NCBI GenBank assembly: GCA_013202845.1
Contig: JABMPT010000003.1
Span: forward strand, 47,609-111,608
Length of the DNA stretch: 64,000 nucleotides
Reading direction: 5' to 3'
Source of the DNA: Candidatus Woesearchaeota archaeon
Lineage (GTDB): Archaea; Nanobdellota; Nanobdellia; Woesearchaeales; GCA-2686295
Shown here piece after piece: positions 50,844 through 59,599 of this stretch. Within the stretch, counting starts at the first letter, position 1. Each line of letters begins with the position of its first letter. The notes under the pieces are model-generated. The model saw only the letters and a list, made by a program, of their open reading frames with translations. It did not search any database and had not been told where the DNA came from. The position numbers were made by a program, and so were the translations under genes.

Positions 50844-51257
50844 TTATTCTTTATTCTGAAGTTTCTTTTCAATCATAGAAACGGGCTTTCTTGAGTCAAA
50901 ACCAACATTTATTTCATGCCAATATTTTATCTTCTTTTCAGAAATTTTCCAGCACAAAAATATCTCTCTACCTTCAAAGAAAGAGTAAAAATCAACTAAT
51001 CCTTTATCAACCTCTGTTACTACACACCCTCTATTGTGAAGCCTTTCAAGTAAACTATAAAATTCATATGATAATTTATGGTATCTTCTGCTAAACATTG
51101 TTTTGTGTATCAGTGTTTTGTATTCGTCATCATACTCTATTTCAACAGAGTTTAGTAAAGAAAGTGTTTTGTTTATTCTCATTAATTTTAACAAATCTTT
51201 TTTAATAACAGGAACTAATTTTTGGGCTTCTTCGAGTGAAAGATAGATTGGCTCCAT
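50844..51257 (-). CDS. DUF2203-like protein
   Basis: Starting at ATG 51257 gives 137 residues (MEPIYLSLEEAQKLVPVIKK). The later part (DKGLVDFYSFFEGREIFLCW, then ISEKKIKYWHEINVGFDSRKPV) matches the DUF2203 pattern known from bacteria and archaea. The role is unknown. The in-frame extension to 51314 is A/T-rich with poor protein character and is rejected. Confidence 0.75.
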   Translation of the reverse strand: MEPIYLSLEEAQKLVPVIKKDLLKLMRINKTLSLLNSVEIEYDDEYKTLIHKTMFSRRYHKLSYEFYSLLERLHNRGCVVTEVDKGLVDFYSFFEGREIFLCWKISEKKIKYWHEINVGFDSRKPVSMIEKKLQNKE

Positions 51258-51351
51258 TTTATAATAAAAATCAAAAAAAAATACTCCTATTTTAATGTTT
51301 CTATTTTTAATCAACCAAAAAATTTATAAAAACATATGAAATCATCTTCAT

Positions 51352-51654
51352 ATGACAACAAAAACCTATAACAGCTTTTTTTTGAATTTTGCAAATGCAA
51401 CCAGATTCAATATCCTGATGTCCTTAATAGGAGGACCACTAAATGTGACACAAATAACTAACAGAGTAAACGAAGAACAAAGCAAAATATCCCACAACTT
51501 GAAGAAATTAGAAGAATGTCATCTTCTCAATGTAAAGCAGAAAGGTAAGCAAAGAATATACTCTCTTAACGATAAAACAGTCATCCCTATGATTGACTTG
51601 ATAAAAAACCACGTAAAAAACTATTGTAAGGAATGTGATAAACGTGAAGTCTAA
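51352..51654 (+). CDS. ArsR-type winged-helix regulator of the Fe-S operon
   Basis: This 100-residue protein has the winged helix: FANATRFNILMSLIGGPLNVTQITNRVNEEQSKISHNLKKLEEC, then the wing (LLNVKQKGKQRIYSL). A C-terminal cysteine pair (YCKECDKREV) could sense metal, Fe-S or redox state. It overlaps the cysteine desulfurase start by 20 bases, so it probably regulates its own iron-sulfur assembly operon. Confidence 0.85.
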   Translation: MTTKTYNSFFLNFANATRFNILMSLIGGPLNVTQITNRVNEEQSKISHNLKKLEECHLLNVKQKGKQRIYSLNDKTVIPMIDLIKNHVKNYCKECDKREV

Positions 51655-52846
51655 AGAAATATATCTGGATCATTCAGCAACAACGTATCTAGATCCAAGA
51701 GTAAAAGAAGAAATGGATAAATACTTCTGTGATGAATTTGGCAACCCAGGAAGCTTCAACACAACAGGTTTAAGAGCTAAAAAAGCCGTCGACAAAGCTA
51801 GAAAAACCATTGCAGATATCTTAAACGCAAAACCAAACGAAATAGTGTTCACAGGAAGCGGTACAGAAAGCATAAATCTTGCTATAAAAGGAGTTGTTCG
51901 TGCAAATAAAGATAAGGGAAAACACATAATAACAACCACAATTGAACATCATGCAGTACTAGATACTTGCGAATATCTAGAGAGATACGAAGAATTCGAA
52001 GTCACATATCTTGAAGTTGACAGAGACGGATTGGTTACTCCAGAACAAGTTAAAAAAGCAATTCGAAAAGATACTGTTTTGATAAGCATAATGTTTGCAA
52101 ACAATGAAATTGGAACAATTGAGCCTATAAAAGAAATTGGTGAAGTAGCAAAAAAACACAAAGTTTTATTTCATACAGATGCATGTCAAGCAGGATGTTC
52201 ACAAGATTTGAATGTTGAAAAATTAAATGTTGATTTACTCACTCTTAACGGTAGCAAGATTTATGGTCCTAAAGGCACAGGACTATTATATCTAAGAAAA
52301 GGCATTAAGATACATCCAATAATCCATGGTGGTGGACAAGAAAGAGGATTAAGAAGCGGAACAGAGAACGTTCCAGGCATTGTGGGACTTGCAAAGGCTC
52401 TTGAGATATGTCAAAAAGAAAGAAACAAAGAAAACAAGAGACTAATAGTTTTAAGAGACAAACTAGTTAAGGAAATAACTACAAAAATCCCTAAAACATT
52501 CTTGAATGGGCATCCAACAAAAAGATTGCCTAATAATGCAAACATAACCATCCTTGATATAGAAGGAGAAGCAATCATGCTCTACATGAATCAATATGAA
52601 ATATGCGCTTCTTCAGGATCTGCCTGCACATCAAAAACTCTTGACCCTTCTCATGTTATTTTAGCAATAGGTCTGCCTTATGAAGCAGCTCATGGAAGCA
52701 TAAGATTCAGTCTAGGCAGAAGAACAACTGAAAAAGACATAAATCAAGTGATAAAAGTATTGCCAGATATAGTTAAACATCTAAGGTCTATGTCGCCTGT
52801 TAACTTAGAAGTAAAAGATGTTTTAGGAGGAATAAAAAATGACTAG
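51635..52846 (+). CDS. iscS: Cysteine desulfurase (IscS/NifS)
   Basis: This is a 403-codon frame from GTG 51635; GTG 51644 is an alternative. PLP-enzyme motifs: EIYLDHSATTYLD, FTGSGTESINLAIKG, FHTDACQAG, the PLP lysine in NGSKIYGPKGTG, and the catalytic-cysteine loop SSGSACTS. It releases sulfur from cysteine as a persulfide for Fe-S assembly and tRNA thiolation. It overlaps the regulator upstream and the IscU gene downstream (8 bases). Confidence 0.95.
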   Translation: MINVKSKEIYLDHSATTYLDPRVKEEMDKYFCDEFGNPGSFNTTGLRAKKAVDKARKTIADILNAKPNEIVFTGSGTESINLAIKGVVRANKDKGKHIITTTIEHHAVLDTCEYLERYEEFEVTYLEVDRDGLVTPEQVKKAIRKDTVLISIMFANNEIGTIEPIKEIGEVAKKHKVLFHTDACQAGCSQDLNVEKLNVDLLTLNGSKIYGPKGTGLLYLRKGIKIHPIIHGGGQERGLRSGTENVPGIVGLAKALEICQKERNKENKRLIVLRDKLVKEITTKIPKTFLNGHPTKRLPNNANITILDIEGEAIMLYMNQYEICASSGSACTSKTLDPSHVILAIGLPYEAAHGSIRFSLGRRTTEKDINQVIKVLPDIVKHLRSMSPVNLEVKDVLGGIKND

Positions 52847-53510
52847 CGCGGAAAAAGATAATTATGCGGATGTCAAAACAAAAACCGGAAAAGAATGGTT
52901 TTACACAGATGTTGTAAAAAAGCATTTCTTCAATCCAAAAAATCTCTTCAAAACAGAAAAAGAAGCTGAAAACTATAAAGCAGACGGTGTTGGAATAGTT
53001 GGCAGCCCTGCTTGCGGAGATATGATGAAGATGTGGATCAAAGTTGATCCAAAGACCGAGAGAATAAAAGATTGTAAATGGCAAACATTTGGTTGCGCAT
53101 CTGCAATCGCAAGTACCTCCATGCTTTCAGTAATGATTACAGAGAAAGGTGGTATGAAGCTTGATAAGGCACTTCAAATAAAACCACAAGACATTGTAAA
53201 AAGATTGGTTGATCTTCCTCCCAGAAAATTTCATTGTTCAGTTCTCGGAGATAAAGCTCTAAGAGAAGCTATAAATGTTTATTTTGAGAAATCAGGACAA
53301 AAAGACAGAGTTGTGCGACAAGGAGCAAAAATAATAGATAAACAGCTAAAGATTACTGACAAAGATATTGAAGAGGCTGTTTTGGAAGGCGCAACTACTT
53401 TTGAAGCTGTCCAGAAAAAAACAAAGATAGGAGTTAACGATAAAAGTTGCATTCCAGAAGCAGAACAATTGATAAGATTCTACAGAGAAAAATATTTTGG
53501 ACCTGATTAG
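52839..53510 (+). CDS. iscU: IscU/NifU-type Fe-S scaffold with C-terminal extension
   Basis: This is a 223-residue protein. The scaffold core has the three cluster cysteines Cys59 (SPACGD), Cys86 (TFGCAS) and Cys133 (FHCSVL), with the conserved Asp61. It builds [2Fe-2S] clusters from desulfurase sulfur. Residues ~155-223 resemble the BFD-like domain of NifU but keep only one cysteine (DKSCIPEAEQ), so that domain probably lost its own cluster. It is the last gene of the ArsR-desulfurase-scaffold operon. Confidence 0.92.
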   Translation: MTSAEKDNYADVKTKTGKEWFYTDVVKKHFFNPKNLFKTEKEAENYKADGVGIVGSPACGDMMKMWIKVDPKTERIKDCKWQTFGCASAIASTSMLSVMITEKGGMKLDKALQIKPQDIVKRLVDLPPRKFHCSVLGDKALREAINVYFEKSGQKDRVVRQGAKIIDKQLKITDKDIEEAVLEGATTFEAVQKKTKIGVNDKSCIPEAEQLIRFYREKYFGPD

Positions 53511-53515
53511 AATAA

Positions 53516-54220
53516 TTATCCTATAAATCTCGAGGCAAATCCTTTAATAGACTTAGAAATCTTGCTGTTTGGATGAGAATAAACAACTGGTTGATACAAA
53601 ACTTGGGATTTTCTGACTGTTTTGTCAAAAAATATTGTGTCAAGCACAGGTGTGTCAAGTCTAGCAGAGATTTCTACTTCACTTAATTCCTGTTTTTCAC
53701 CTCTTATTTTATTAACAACAACACCTAAAATATCTTTTTTGAGCTCTCTAGCTAATTCAATAACTTTTTTTGAATTTTCAACTGCAGGTTCTTCAGGACT
53801 AGTTACAAGAATGATTTCATCACTAGCTTCCAAAGATGCTATCATCTCGTCTGAGAACCCTGCTCCTGAATTGACTATTATGAAATCAGAGAACCCTTGC
53901 ATATCATATAATGCAGTTGTCAGATTCTTAAAATCAGGATTTCTTAAATCATCCAAGGTTGTCTTTGAAGGTATTACTTTCAATCCGGATTCATGATTAT
54001 AAATAACATCAGAAAAATGAGCTTTATTTTTCAATACCTCTTGCAAAGACAAATCAATATCTTTAGCGCCCAAGTAAGTATGGATAACTGGTGTTGATAG
54101 ATTCCCGTCCACTAACAAAGCTTCTTTTCCAAGATTATTCAAAGCGGTTGCCAGATTTAAAGCAAACACGCTCTTTCCGACACCTCCTTTTCCTGAAACA
54201 ATACTAATTATCTTCCCCAT
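53516..54220 (-). CDS. MinD/ParA-family ATPase
   Basis: This 234-residue protein starts MGKIISIVSGKGGVGKSVFALNLATAL with the deviant Walker A (KGGVGKS) of the MinD/ParA class. FIIVNSGAGFSDEMI occupies the Walker B position (usually D), and a C-terminal region follows. No obvious membrane-targeting helix is seen (ends SKSIKGFASRFIG, weakly amphipathic). It overlaps the upstream helical gene by 17 bases. The neighbours suggest they are its partners in positioning or partition. Confidence 0.88.
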   Translation of the reverse strand: MGKIISIVSGKGGVGKSVFALNLATALNNLGKEALLVDGNLSTPVIHTYLGAKDIDLSLQEVLKNKAHFSDVIYNHESGLKVIPSKTTLDDLRNPDFKNLTTALYDMQGFSDFIIVNSGAGFSDEMIASLEASDEIILVTSPEEPAVENSKKVIELARELKKDILGVVVNKIRGEKQELSEVEISARLDTPVLDTIFFDKTVRKSQVLYQPVVYSHPNSKISKSIKGFASRFIG

Positions 54221-54671
54221 TTTTACCTGTTATTAAGCTTTCAACATAATCAACAAAGTTTTTTTGAAATTCGTAATATTGACTTATTATGTCTATGTTG
54301 ACAAGTTCCTTTCTATTGTCAATGTAACTTGTCATTGTGACATGTCGCCTATACTCTTGTTCTTTTTCAGGATTTGACTTGTGAAGTTTTCTTAACAAGA
54401 AAAAAAGTTCAATATTATCTCTTATAAGTTCATCTTCAAATAAATCCTTAACTAATTCACCTCTTTCCTTTGGAGCAGAAGGTACATTTTCTATCATGTT
54501 TTTTTCAAGAGCATATCTCAGTAAAGCTTCTATTAGAAAATCATAAGCATCTATCATTCTATTAATTATATTTAGAAGAACATCTACTGTGCGCGTATAT
54601 TTCAAACTAACATATATTAAATGATCAACTCTTTTCAGTTCTTCCCTAGCTTCATTTAAAGATTCCAGCAT
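54204..54671 (-). CDS. Helical protein, middle gene of the MinD operon
   Basis: This 155-residue protein is entirely helical in character (EAREELKRVDHLIYVSLKYTRTVDVL, MIDAYDFLIEALLRYALEK). It resembles in design the protein encoded at 54652 (both helical bundles of ~155-160 residues with DHLIY/DHMLI near the start), so the two may be old paralogues. It overlaps both neighbours. A partner or regulator of the MinD-like ATPase is inferred from context alone. Confidence 0.65.
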   Translation of the reverse strand: MLESLNEAREELKRVDHLIYVSLKYTRTVDVLLNIINRMIDAYDFLIEALLRYALEKNMIENVPSAPKERGELVKDLFEDELIRDNIELFFLLRKLHKSNPEKEQEYRRHVTMTSYIDNRKELVNIDIISQYYEFQKNFVDYVESLITGKNGEDN

Positions 54672-55137
54672 CCCTACTCACCAATCTCTCCATATCTGCA
54701 ACAAACAATCTTGTTTTTGCAATATATTTTTTTATATCCTCAACACTTATTGTTTTCATACGGTAATTACTGGAGCAAATAACGAATCTGTCTCCCCGGG
54801 AGAACTCTACAGGACTTCTTCTGTGTTCTAGAAGTATCTCCCTCACCTCTTGAATCAATCTCAAATATTCTTTGTTAATATTGTGTCTTTCAACAAGCCT
54901 ATCTTTGAAAACATTGAATTTAGATTCCTGAGTGTCTTGAAATTGCGGAATTCTTTTGAAAGTTCTTTCATAATAAACAAGAGAAGACATTGCATTTGAC
55001 AATGCAGAATAAATATTCTCTAAAACAGCCAGCAACAATTTAGGGTCCTTCACTAAAGGAAAAGTCATTATCAACATGTGGTCTGCAACACTTATGTTCT
55101 TTCTAGCCTTATCTCTTGCCAGCTGGAATTCTTCCAT
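54652..55137 (-). CDS. Helical protein, first gene of the MinD operon
   Basis: This 161-residue protein is helical, beginning MEEFQLARDKARKNISVADHMLIM. It has an internal arginine-rich stretch (LEHRRSPVEFSRGDRFVICSSNYRMK) and ends in a helix. No known domain is recognised. Its 3' end overlaps the next gene by 20 bases, indicating strict co-translation with the MinD-like ATPase. Confidence 0.65.
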   Translation of the reverse strand: MEEFQLARDKARKNISVADHMLIMTFPLVKDPKLLLAVLENIYSALSNAMSSLVYYERTFKRIPQFQDTQESKFNVFKDRLVERHNINKEYLRLIQEVREILLEHRRSPVEFSRGDRFVICSSNYRMKTISVEDIKKYIAKTRLFVADMERLVSRDAGIFK

Positions 55138-55180
55138 ATAATTATTAGTGAAAGATAGTATTTAAACTTATCGAGAAAAA

Positions 55181-55519
55181 CTATTTAGACAGACTCATTA
55201 TGGCTTCTGCCAAGTCCCCTTTAGATTCTTCTAATGCTTTTGCAGCTTTTTCCTTAGAACAATTAGCTTGATCCATGACTGTTTGAATATCTTCTCCTGA
55301 AATTTCCGGCGTTGAATCTTGCTCACGTTCTGAAACATCTCCAACTACTTGGTATGTTTCCTGTCCCATCATGTCAATTTTTGAAACTTTTGGATTTGAT
55401 ATAACCAAATCCTTGCTTTTCATCTTAAAAACTACCTCTTTCACATCAAGATCCTGCTGCTGCACACCCATCTTTCTCATAACTTGCTTCATTTGTCGTG
55501 GATTTATTCCTGGCAGCAT
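55181..55519 (-). CDS. nac: Nascent polypeptide-associated complex protein (NAC alpha)
   Basis: This 112-residue protein matches archaeal NAC: MLPGINPRQMKQVMRKMGV at the N-terminus, the NAC beta-barrel (~30-75) and a C-terminal UBA domain (EDIQTVMDQANCSKEKAAKAL, ending LAEAIMSL). The homodimer binds ribosomes and shields nascent chains. The adjacent Sec61-beta gene places two nascent-chain factors together. Confidence 0.95.
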   Translation of the reverse strand: MLPGINPRQMKQVMRKMGVQQQDLDVKEVVFKMKSKDLVISNPKVSKIDMMGQETYQVVGDVSEREQDSTPEISGEDIQTVMDQANCSKEKAAKALEESKGDLAEAIMSLSK

Positions 55520-55529
55520 TTTTTACCTC

Positions 55530-55700
55530 TTAGAAAAAAGAACCCGCGTTTAGATGTAAGAATATTTCAATGAGAATAACAATTATAACTAAAACAAGAA
55601 TGTACTGTGGTTTAAAAGTTATTCTAGATTTGTAATCATCAAAATACCTTGTTATTCCTGCTGTTGAGGCAGGCATATTTATTTTATCTTTTCGTCCCAT
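55530..55700 (-). CDS. secG: Preprotein translocase subunit Sec61-beta (SecG)
   Basis: ATG at 55700 (minus) opens a 56-codon frame. The N-terminus contains MPASTAGITRYFDD, the conserved archaeal Sec61-beta motif, followed by KPQYILVLVIIVILIEIFL, a single tail-anchor helix. The subunit associates with the SecYE channel. It lies 10 bases before the NAC start and just after the RNase P RNA gene. Confidence 0.92.
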   Translation of the reverse strand: MGRKDKINMPASTAGITRYFDDYKSRITFKPQYILVLVIIVILIEIFLHLNAGSFF

Positions 55701-55714
55701 TTTAATATGAATTG

Positions 55715-56041
55715 TGTAGGACGGCTGTAAGCCGCCTTCTGTCAGACTCCGTCAGTAAAAAGCTTTTGAAAGCTTTTATACTCATGCGGACAGTCTCTCT
55801 TAGCATTCTACTTAGCGTCAAATGACTTGCACAAGCCAGGACTCACCGTTTCATCCTTTCCTATGAAGACGTCAGCAGGTTAACTTGCAACAGTCGCCTG
55901 TTGGTTCACTACATCATCCCATTTCATAGGTGGTTTCGTTTCTGAGCCGTTGCCGTCCCTTTCAGGACCTCTCTTCCAAGAGTGACTACGTTAGTGGGCG
56001 GACTTTCCCCAGCAGAGCCGAGAGCTAAGCACCGTCCTACA
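55715..56041 (-). ncRNA. rnpB: RNase P RNA
   Basis: On the minus strand the gene starts GTAGGACGG, pairing as P1 with CCGTCCTAC at the far end (56032-56040 with 55716-55724). Conserved core elements are visible: GGGGAAAGTCCGCCC near the 5' side, GGTCCTGAAAGGGACGGCAA, GAAACGGTGAGTCCTGGC and GACAGAAGGCGGCTTAC near the 3' end. Length ~327 nt suits an archaeal type A-like RNA. It trims 5' leaders of pre-tRNAs. Confidence 0.95.
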
Positions 56042-56062
56042 TTTTATAGAAGAGAATTTCCA

Positions 56063-56070
56063 TTTATAAA
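56063..56070 (-). promoter_or_regulatory. TATA box for RNase P RNA
   Basis: TTTATAAA on the minus strand lies 22-29 bases before the first base of the RNA. It is also adjacent to the 3' end of the YjbQ gene. Confidence 0.65.
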
Positions 56071-56071
56071 G

Positions 56072-56470
56072 TTAATCTTTAATTATTGTTACTACAACAG
56101 TTCTTTGTTTAGGTCCATCAAAATCCGCAACCATAACTGACTGCCAAGTTCCTAACTTTAAACTAAAATCCTTTATAGGTATTGTTTCACTCGGACCGAT
56201 GATTGCTGATTTTATGTGCGCACCCGCATTATTGTCTATTTTGTCGTGAAGATAGTTGTTGTGTTCAGGTATTGACTTGTTTATTGCTTTCAAGAAATCT
56301 GTACAAATATTTGGATCATAATTTTCGTTTATTATTATTCCTGCAGTTGCATGAGTCACATAAACATTACATAAACCGTTCTTTACTTCGGAATTTTTAA
56401 CTATTTCATTGATTTCTTCTGTTATATCTGTTAATTCCTGCTTTTTAGTCGAGGATATTTTGAATTCCAT
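56072..56470 (-). CDS. YjbQ/UPF0047 family protein
   Basis: Starting at ATG 56470 gives 132 residues (MEFKISSTKKQELTDIT). Family motifs: VYVTHATAGIIINE (metal His), DNNAGAHIKSAIIGPS and LGTWQSV near the end. Family members are small trimeric proteins; E. coli YjbQ shows weak thiamine-phosphate synthase activity, but the true role is not settled. The gene is transcribed towards rnpB. Confidence 0.9.
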   Translation of the reverse strand: MEFKISSTKKQELTDITEEINEIVKNSEVKNGLCNVYVTHATAGIIINENYDPNICTDFLKAINKSIPEHNNYLHDKIDNNAGAHIKSAIIGPSETIPIKDFSLKLGTWQSVMVADFDGPKQRTVVVTIIKD

Positions 56471-56555
56471 AATCATAAAGAATGAAAAATGCTTTTAAAA
56501 CTTTTCCAAAACACTAAATTTAAATACTAAAAATATTTAAAAATAGGTGAATACA

Positions 56556-56594
56556 GTGATTACAGTAAATACGCCAAAAAGAGGTCAGTCATGA
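56556..56594 (+). CDS. Leader mini-ORF 1 upstream of the ABC exporter
   Basis: GTG 56556 sits 5 bases after a good AGGTGA site (56545-56550) and encodes 12 residues (MITVNTPKRGQS). Its stop overlaps the ATG at 56591 (ATGA), which opens a second mini-ORF. The ribosome site is better than that of many real genes here, suggesting true translation as a leader. Confidence 0.35.
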   Translation: MITVNTPKRGQS

Positions 56595-56599
56595 CAGTT

Positions 56600-56656
56600 A
56601 TGAAAAATCAAAGATTTTTGGAACCTCATAATTTGACTTGGAAGGTGAAATTATGA
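56600..56656 (+). CDS. Leader mini-ORF 2, overlapping the ABC ATPase start
   Basis: ATG 56600 (or 56591 in the same frame) encodes MKNQRFLEPHNLTWKVKL and ends in TGA overlapping ATG 56653. It parallels the mini-ORF at 7660 (shared F-x-HN...VKL ending and the same ATGA overlap). It may be a leader peptide giving translational coupling. Confidence 0.4.
   Translation: MKNQRFLEPHNLTWKVKL
56603..56655 (+). promoter_or_regulatory. Two-hairpin leader around the ABC ATPase start, like that at 7670
   Basis: AAAAATC (56603-56609) pairs with GATTTTT (56613-56619). CATAATTT (56627-56634) pairs with AAATTATG (56648-56655), placing the Shine-Dalgarno GGAAGGTG in the loop and the ATG in the stem. Sequence and layout match the leader at 7670-7718 closely. 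Confidence 0.5.
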
Positions 56657-57657
56657 CGGAGCCAATATTTAGAATTCGAAACATAACCAAAAGTTTTGGG
56701 GACCATCTTATTCTCGACGATATAAGTTTTGAAATTAGAAAAGGAGAGATATTTGGGATTATAGGTGCCAGTGGTTCTGGTAAGACAACTTTGTTGAATA
56801 TAATAATAGGATTTCTAAGGCCTGATAGAGGAGATGTTTCATTTAGATTTGAGCATCTGCTTGATTTTCAAAAAGCCATGACTTTTCGTTCTGTATTCAA
56901 GAAGCAGGAAGCTGTCAAGAAGATATATGGTTTTGCTTCACAAATGCCTTCTTTCTACATGAATCTTACTTTGAAAGAAAACTTGGAGTACTTTGGCTCA
57001 CTCTATAATCTTTCACCTGATGCTTTAAAGACTAACATTGAAACTTTGTTAAATCTTATGGACTTAAAGAATTATGAGGACTTGGCTGCAAAGAATCTAT
57101 CGGGAGGAATGGAAAGAAGACTTGATATAGCCTGCGCGTTGATTCATGACCCCGCCGTGCTTGTTCTTGACGAACCAACAGCTGACTTGGATCCTGTGCT
57201 TAGAGAACATATATGGACTCTCGTGAAGAAAATCAACAAGAAAGGAACAACAATCATACTTGCCAGCCACCACTTAACAGAGTTAGAGGATATATGCTCA
57301 AGAATTGCTATTTTGAAGGATAAAAAGATTACAGATGTTGCCAGCCCAGATTCTATAAAGAACAAATATTCAAAAATCCAAGAAGTGCATCTTGAATGCT
57401 ATCCTGGAAACTACAAGAAAATTCTTGCAAAACTGTCAAAAAAATATATTAAGAACTATGAGATAAGAGGTTCTCATTTAGTTATTCATTCCAATAAACC
57501 ACAGAAGGTTTTTCACGAATTATTTCCAATCTTAAAAAAAAAGAAAGAGGAAGTCATAGACATGAAAGTTGGGAAGGCTTCTTTAGATGACATATTTATT
57601 GCGTTATCAAAAGATAAGAAAGATGAAATTCCTAAAGATAGTAAAAAAAAATCTTAA
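56653..57657 (+). CDS. ABC exporter ATP-binding protein
   Basis: ATG 56653 gives 334 residues. Motifs: Walker A GASGSGKTTL, Q-loop ASQMPSFY, signature LSGGMERRL, Walker B VLVLDEPTADLDP and the switch His in ILASHH. The ~90-residue C-terminal extension is typical of ABC-2 type drug, lipid or polysaccharide exporters. It overlaps the permease gene, so the pair is co-translated. The unusual leader suggests post-transcriptional control. The substrate is unknown. Confidence 0.92.
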   Translation: MTEPIFRIRNITKSFGDHLILDDISFEIRKGEIFGIIGASGSGKTTLLNIIIGFLRPDRGDVSFRFEHLLDFQKAMTFRSVFKKQEAVKKIYGFASQMPSFYMNLTLKENLEYFGSLYNLSPDALKTNIETLLNLMDLKNYEDLAAKNLSGGMERRLDIACALIHDPAVLVLDEPTADLDPVLREHIWTLVKKINKKGTTIILASHHLTELEDICSRIAILKDKKITDVASPDSIKNKYSKIQEVHLECYPGNYKKILAKLSKKYIKNYEIRGSHLVIHSNKPQKVFHELFPILKKKKEEVIDMKVGKASLDDIFIALSKDKKDEIPKDSKKKS

Positions 57658-59599
57658 GCTGTTGATGAGAGCTAAGAGTTCGGCTTTCATAGTTATATTC
57701 GGCCCATTATTGATAATATTACTTGTTGGGCTAGCGCTTAATAAGCCAAGTACTTATGAACTTTCTCTAGGATATTATTCTCCTGATGCGAGTAATTCAT
57801 TAACAGATTCATTTATTGAGGAAGTCAGAAACAATAATTATTCTGTTGTAAAGCACGATTCTAATGAAAGCTGTATTCAAGGGATAAAACAAGGCGCCAG
57901 TCATACTTGTATTATTTTTCCCAAAAATTTTGAAATGGGAAATGATGCTGCAAACAAGATTGAATTCTACGTTGATTACTCGAGAACGAATTTGGTGTAT
58001 CAAATAATTGACTCTATTTCTAAGGAATTCAAAGTAAGAACCGCTGAATTAAGCAGAGATTTGACTCAAACCCTATTGACAAAAATACAGGAAACAAAGC
58101 AGGATGTTGATGAGGATATTTTATCCATTATAACAATGAAGTCAACTATAGACGAAATAATAACAAATATAGGAGAAACAAAAAGTACATCAGAAGGTCT
58201 TGATTTCTCTATTGGAACAATATCTATTTCTGCAGTAAAATCTGCCGGTTCAAGCATATACAGCGATGCTAAATCTTTGAAAAACAAAGGGATGGCTGCT
58301 ATTGATGAAGCAGAAGATTTACTAGGATCAAACACTTCTATGGGTGACTTGGCAGAGATAGAAGATGACATCTTGGACATATTTAACGTAACACCAAAAA
58401 CGTATGAGAAATTCCAAAACTTGACTGAAAACGTTTCTGATGAAATCGCTCGCGCAAAAAGCAATTTAAAATCTGCTGAAACAAAGAATAAGGAAATTGT
58501 TTCTAAACTAGGAGACACACAATCATCTTTAGATAGTTTGAAAGCTGATGCTGATGAAGTAAAAGCTAATCTGGAAGGAACCAATACTAATCTTGAGAAT
58601 ATAGGCATTACTTCTGCAGAGAGCATTGTTAGTCCAATAAAAACAGAAATAAAACCTATTGTCGCGGAATCAAATCAGTTAATATTTATGTTTCCTTTTT
58701 TACTTGTGCTTGTTATAATGTTTATAGGAATAATGCTTTCAAGCGCTTTGATAATAATGGAAAAAAATTCTAAATCCGCTTTTAGGAATTTCACAACTCC
58801 AACAAAAGACTGGTATTTTGTAATAACAACTTACGTAACCAGTTTCATTATTTTATTTCTTCAAGTAGTTGTTATACTTGGTTTATCTTATTATTTCTTG
58901 AAGACGGAGATGTTTACTAATCTTGCACTTACTACAGTAATAATACTCCTTTCTATGAGTATCTTTGTGCTTATAGGGATGGCAATAGGTTATGTCGCTG
59001 GAACACAGGAAGCATCTACTATGTTATCGATTGCTATTGGAAGCGTTTTTTTGTTATTATCGAACTTGATTTTACCTATTGAGACTATGTCTGAATTGAT
59101 TAAGAATCTGACAAGGTTTAATCCATATGTTGTATCTTCGGAGTTATTGAAGAAAACTTTGTTATTTAAAGTTGTTGGTGTAGAGATTTGGAAAGAAGTT
59201 TTTCTTCTAGCTGTTTTCATGACTGTAATGATTATTGTGGTTTTCCTTGTTAACAAACTTTCAAGAATCAGACTTTTAGAAAGAAGCCCCCATATACAAC
59301 GCAGAGGATATATTTATGTTCCTGAAGATGCTTATCTGAAACTTGAGAATCACATTATTAAAAACAAAAAAGATATTTTGAGAGTCTTAAAAAGCCTTGA
59401 TGATAAAGAATTTGAAAAGCATGTTAATAAAAAGAAGAATGAAATTGCTGACTGGGCGAGTAAGATTTTGAAGGAGCGAAGGCTTGCATGGAAGTTAAGA
59501 CATAAAGATAAAGGTAAGATGATTGAAGTTATAAAAAAACATCTGGAAAAAATTGCCAAGAAAGAAGAAAAAGAAAGGAAAAAATTGGAAGGAGACTAG
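57623..59599 (+). CDS. ABC-2 type permease with large extracellular coiled-coil domain
   Basis: ATG 57623 gives 658 residues. One N-terminal helix (~16-38) is followed by a ~310-residue extracellular part with a coiled coil (ETKNKEIVSKLGDTQSSLDS). Five further helices (~350-560) and a basic, helical cytoplasmic tail (~570-658) follow. This is the YhgE/Pip-like arrangement seen in exporters of surface or secreted molecules. It overlaps the ATPase gene by 35 bases and ends converging on the Memo gene. Confidence 0.88.
   Translation: MKFLKIVKKNLKLLMRAKSSAFIVIFGPLLIILLVGLALNKPSTYELSLGYYSPDASNSLTDSFIEEVRNNNYSVVKHDSNESCIQGIKQGASHTCIIFPKNFEMGNDAANKIEFYVDYSRTNLVYQIIDSISKEFKVRTAELSRDLTQTLLTKIQETKQDVDEDILSIITMKSTIDEIITNIGETKSTSEGLDFSIGTISISAVKSAGSSIYSDAKSLKNKGMAAIDEAEDLLGSNTSMGDLAEIEDDILDIFNVTPKTYEKFQNLTENVSDEIARAKSNLKSAETKNKEIVSKLGDTQSSLDSLKADADEVKANLEGTNTNLENIGITSAESIVSPIKTEIKPIVAESNQLIFMFPFLLVLVIMFIGIMLSSALIIMEKNSKSAFRNFTTPTKDWYFVITTYVTSFIILFLQVVVILGLSYYFLKTEMFTNLALTTVIILLSMSIFVLIGMAIGYVAGTQEASTMLSIAIGSVFLLLSNLILPIETMSELIKNLTRFNPYVVSSELLKKTLLFKVVGVEIWKEVFLLAVFMTVMIIVVFLVNKLSRIRLLERSPHIQRRGYIYVPEDAYLKLENHIIKNKKDILRVLKSLDDKEFEKHVNKKKNEIADWASKILKERRLAWKLRHKDKGKMIEVIKKHLEKIAKKEEKERKKLEGD

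Noticed and set aside
55715..56041. SRP RNA as an alternative for this structured RNA
   Set aside because: The P1 pairing and the conserved GGGGAAAGTCCGCC and AGAAGGCGG core elements are those of RNase P RNA.
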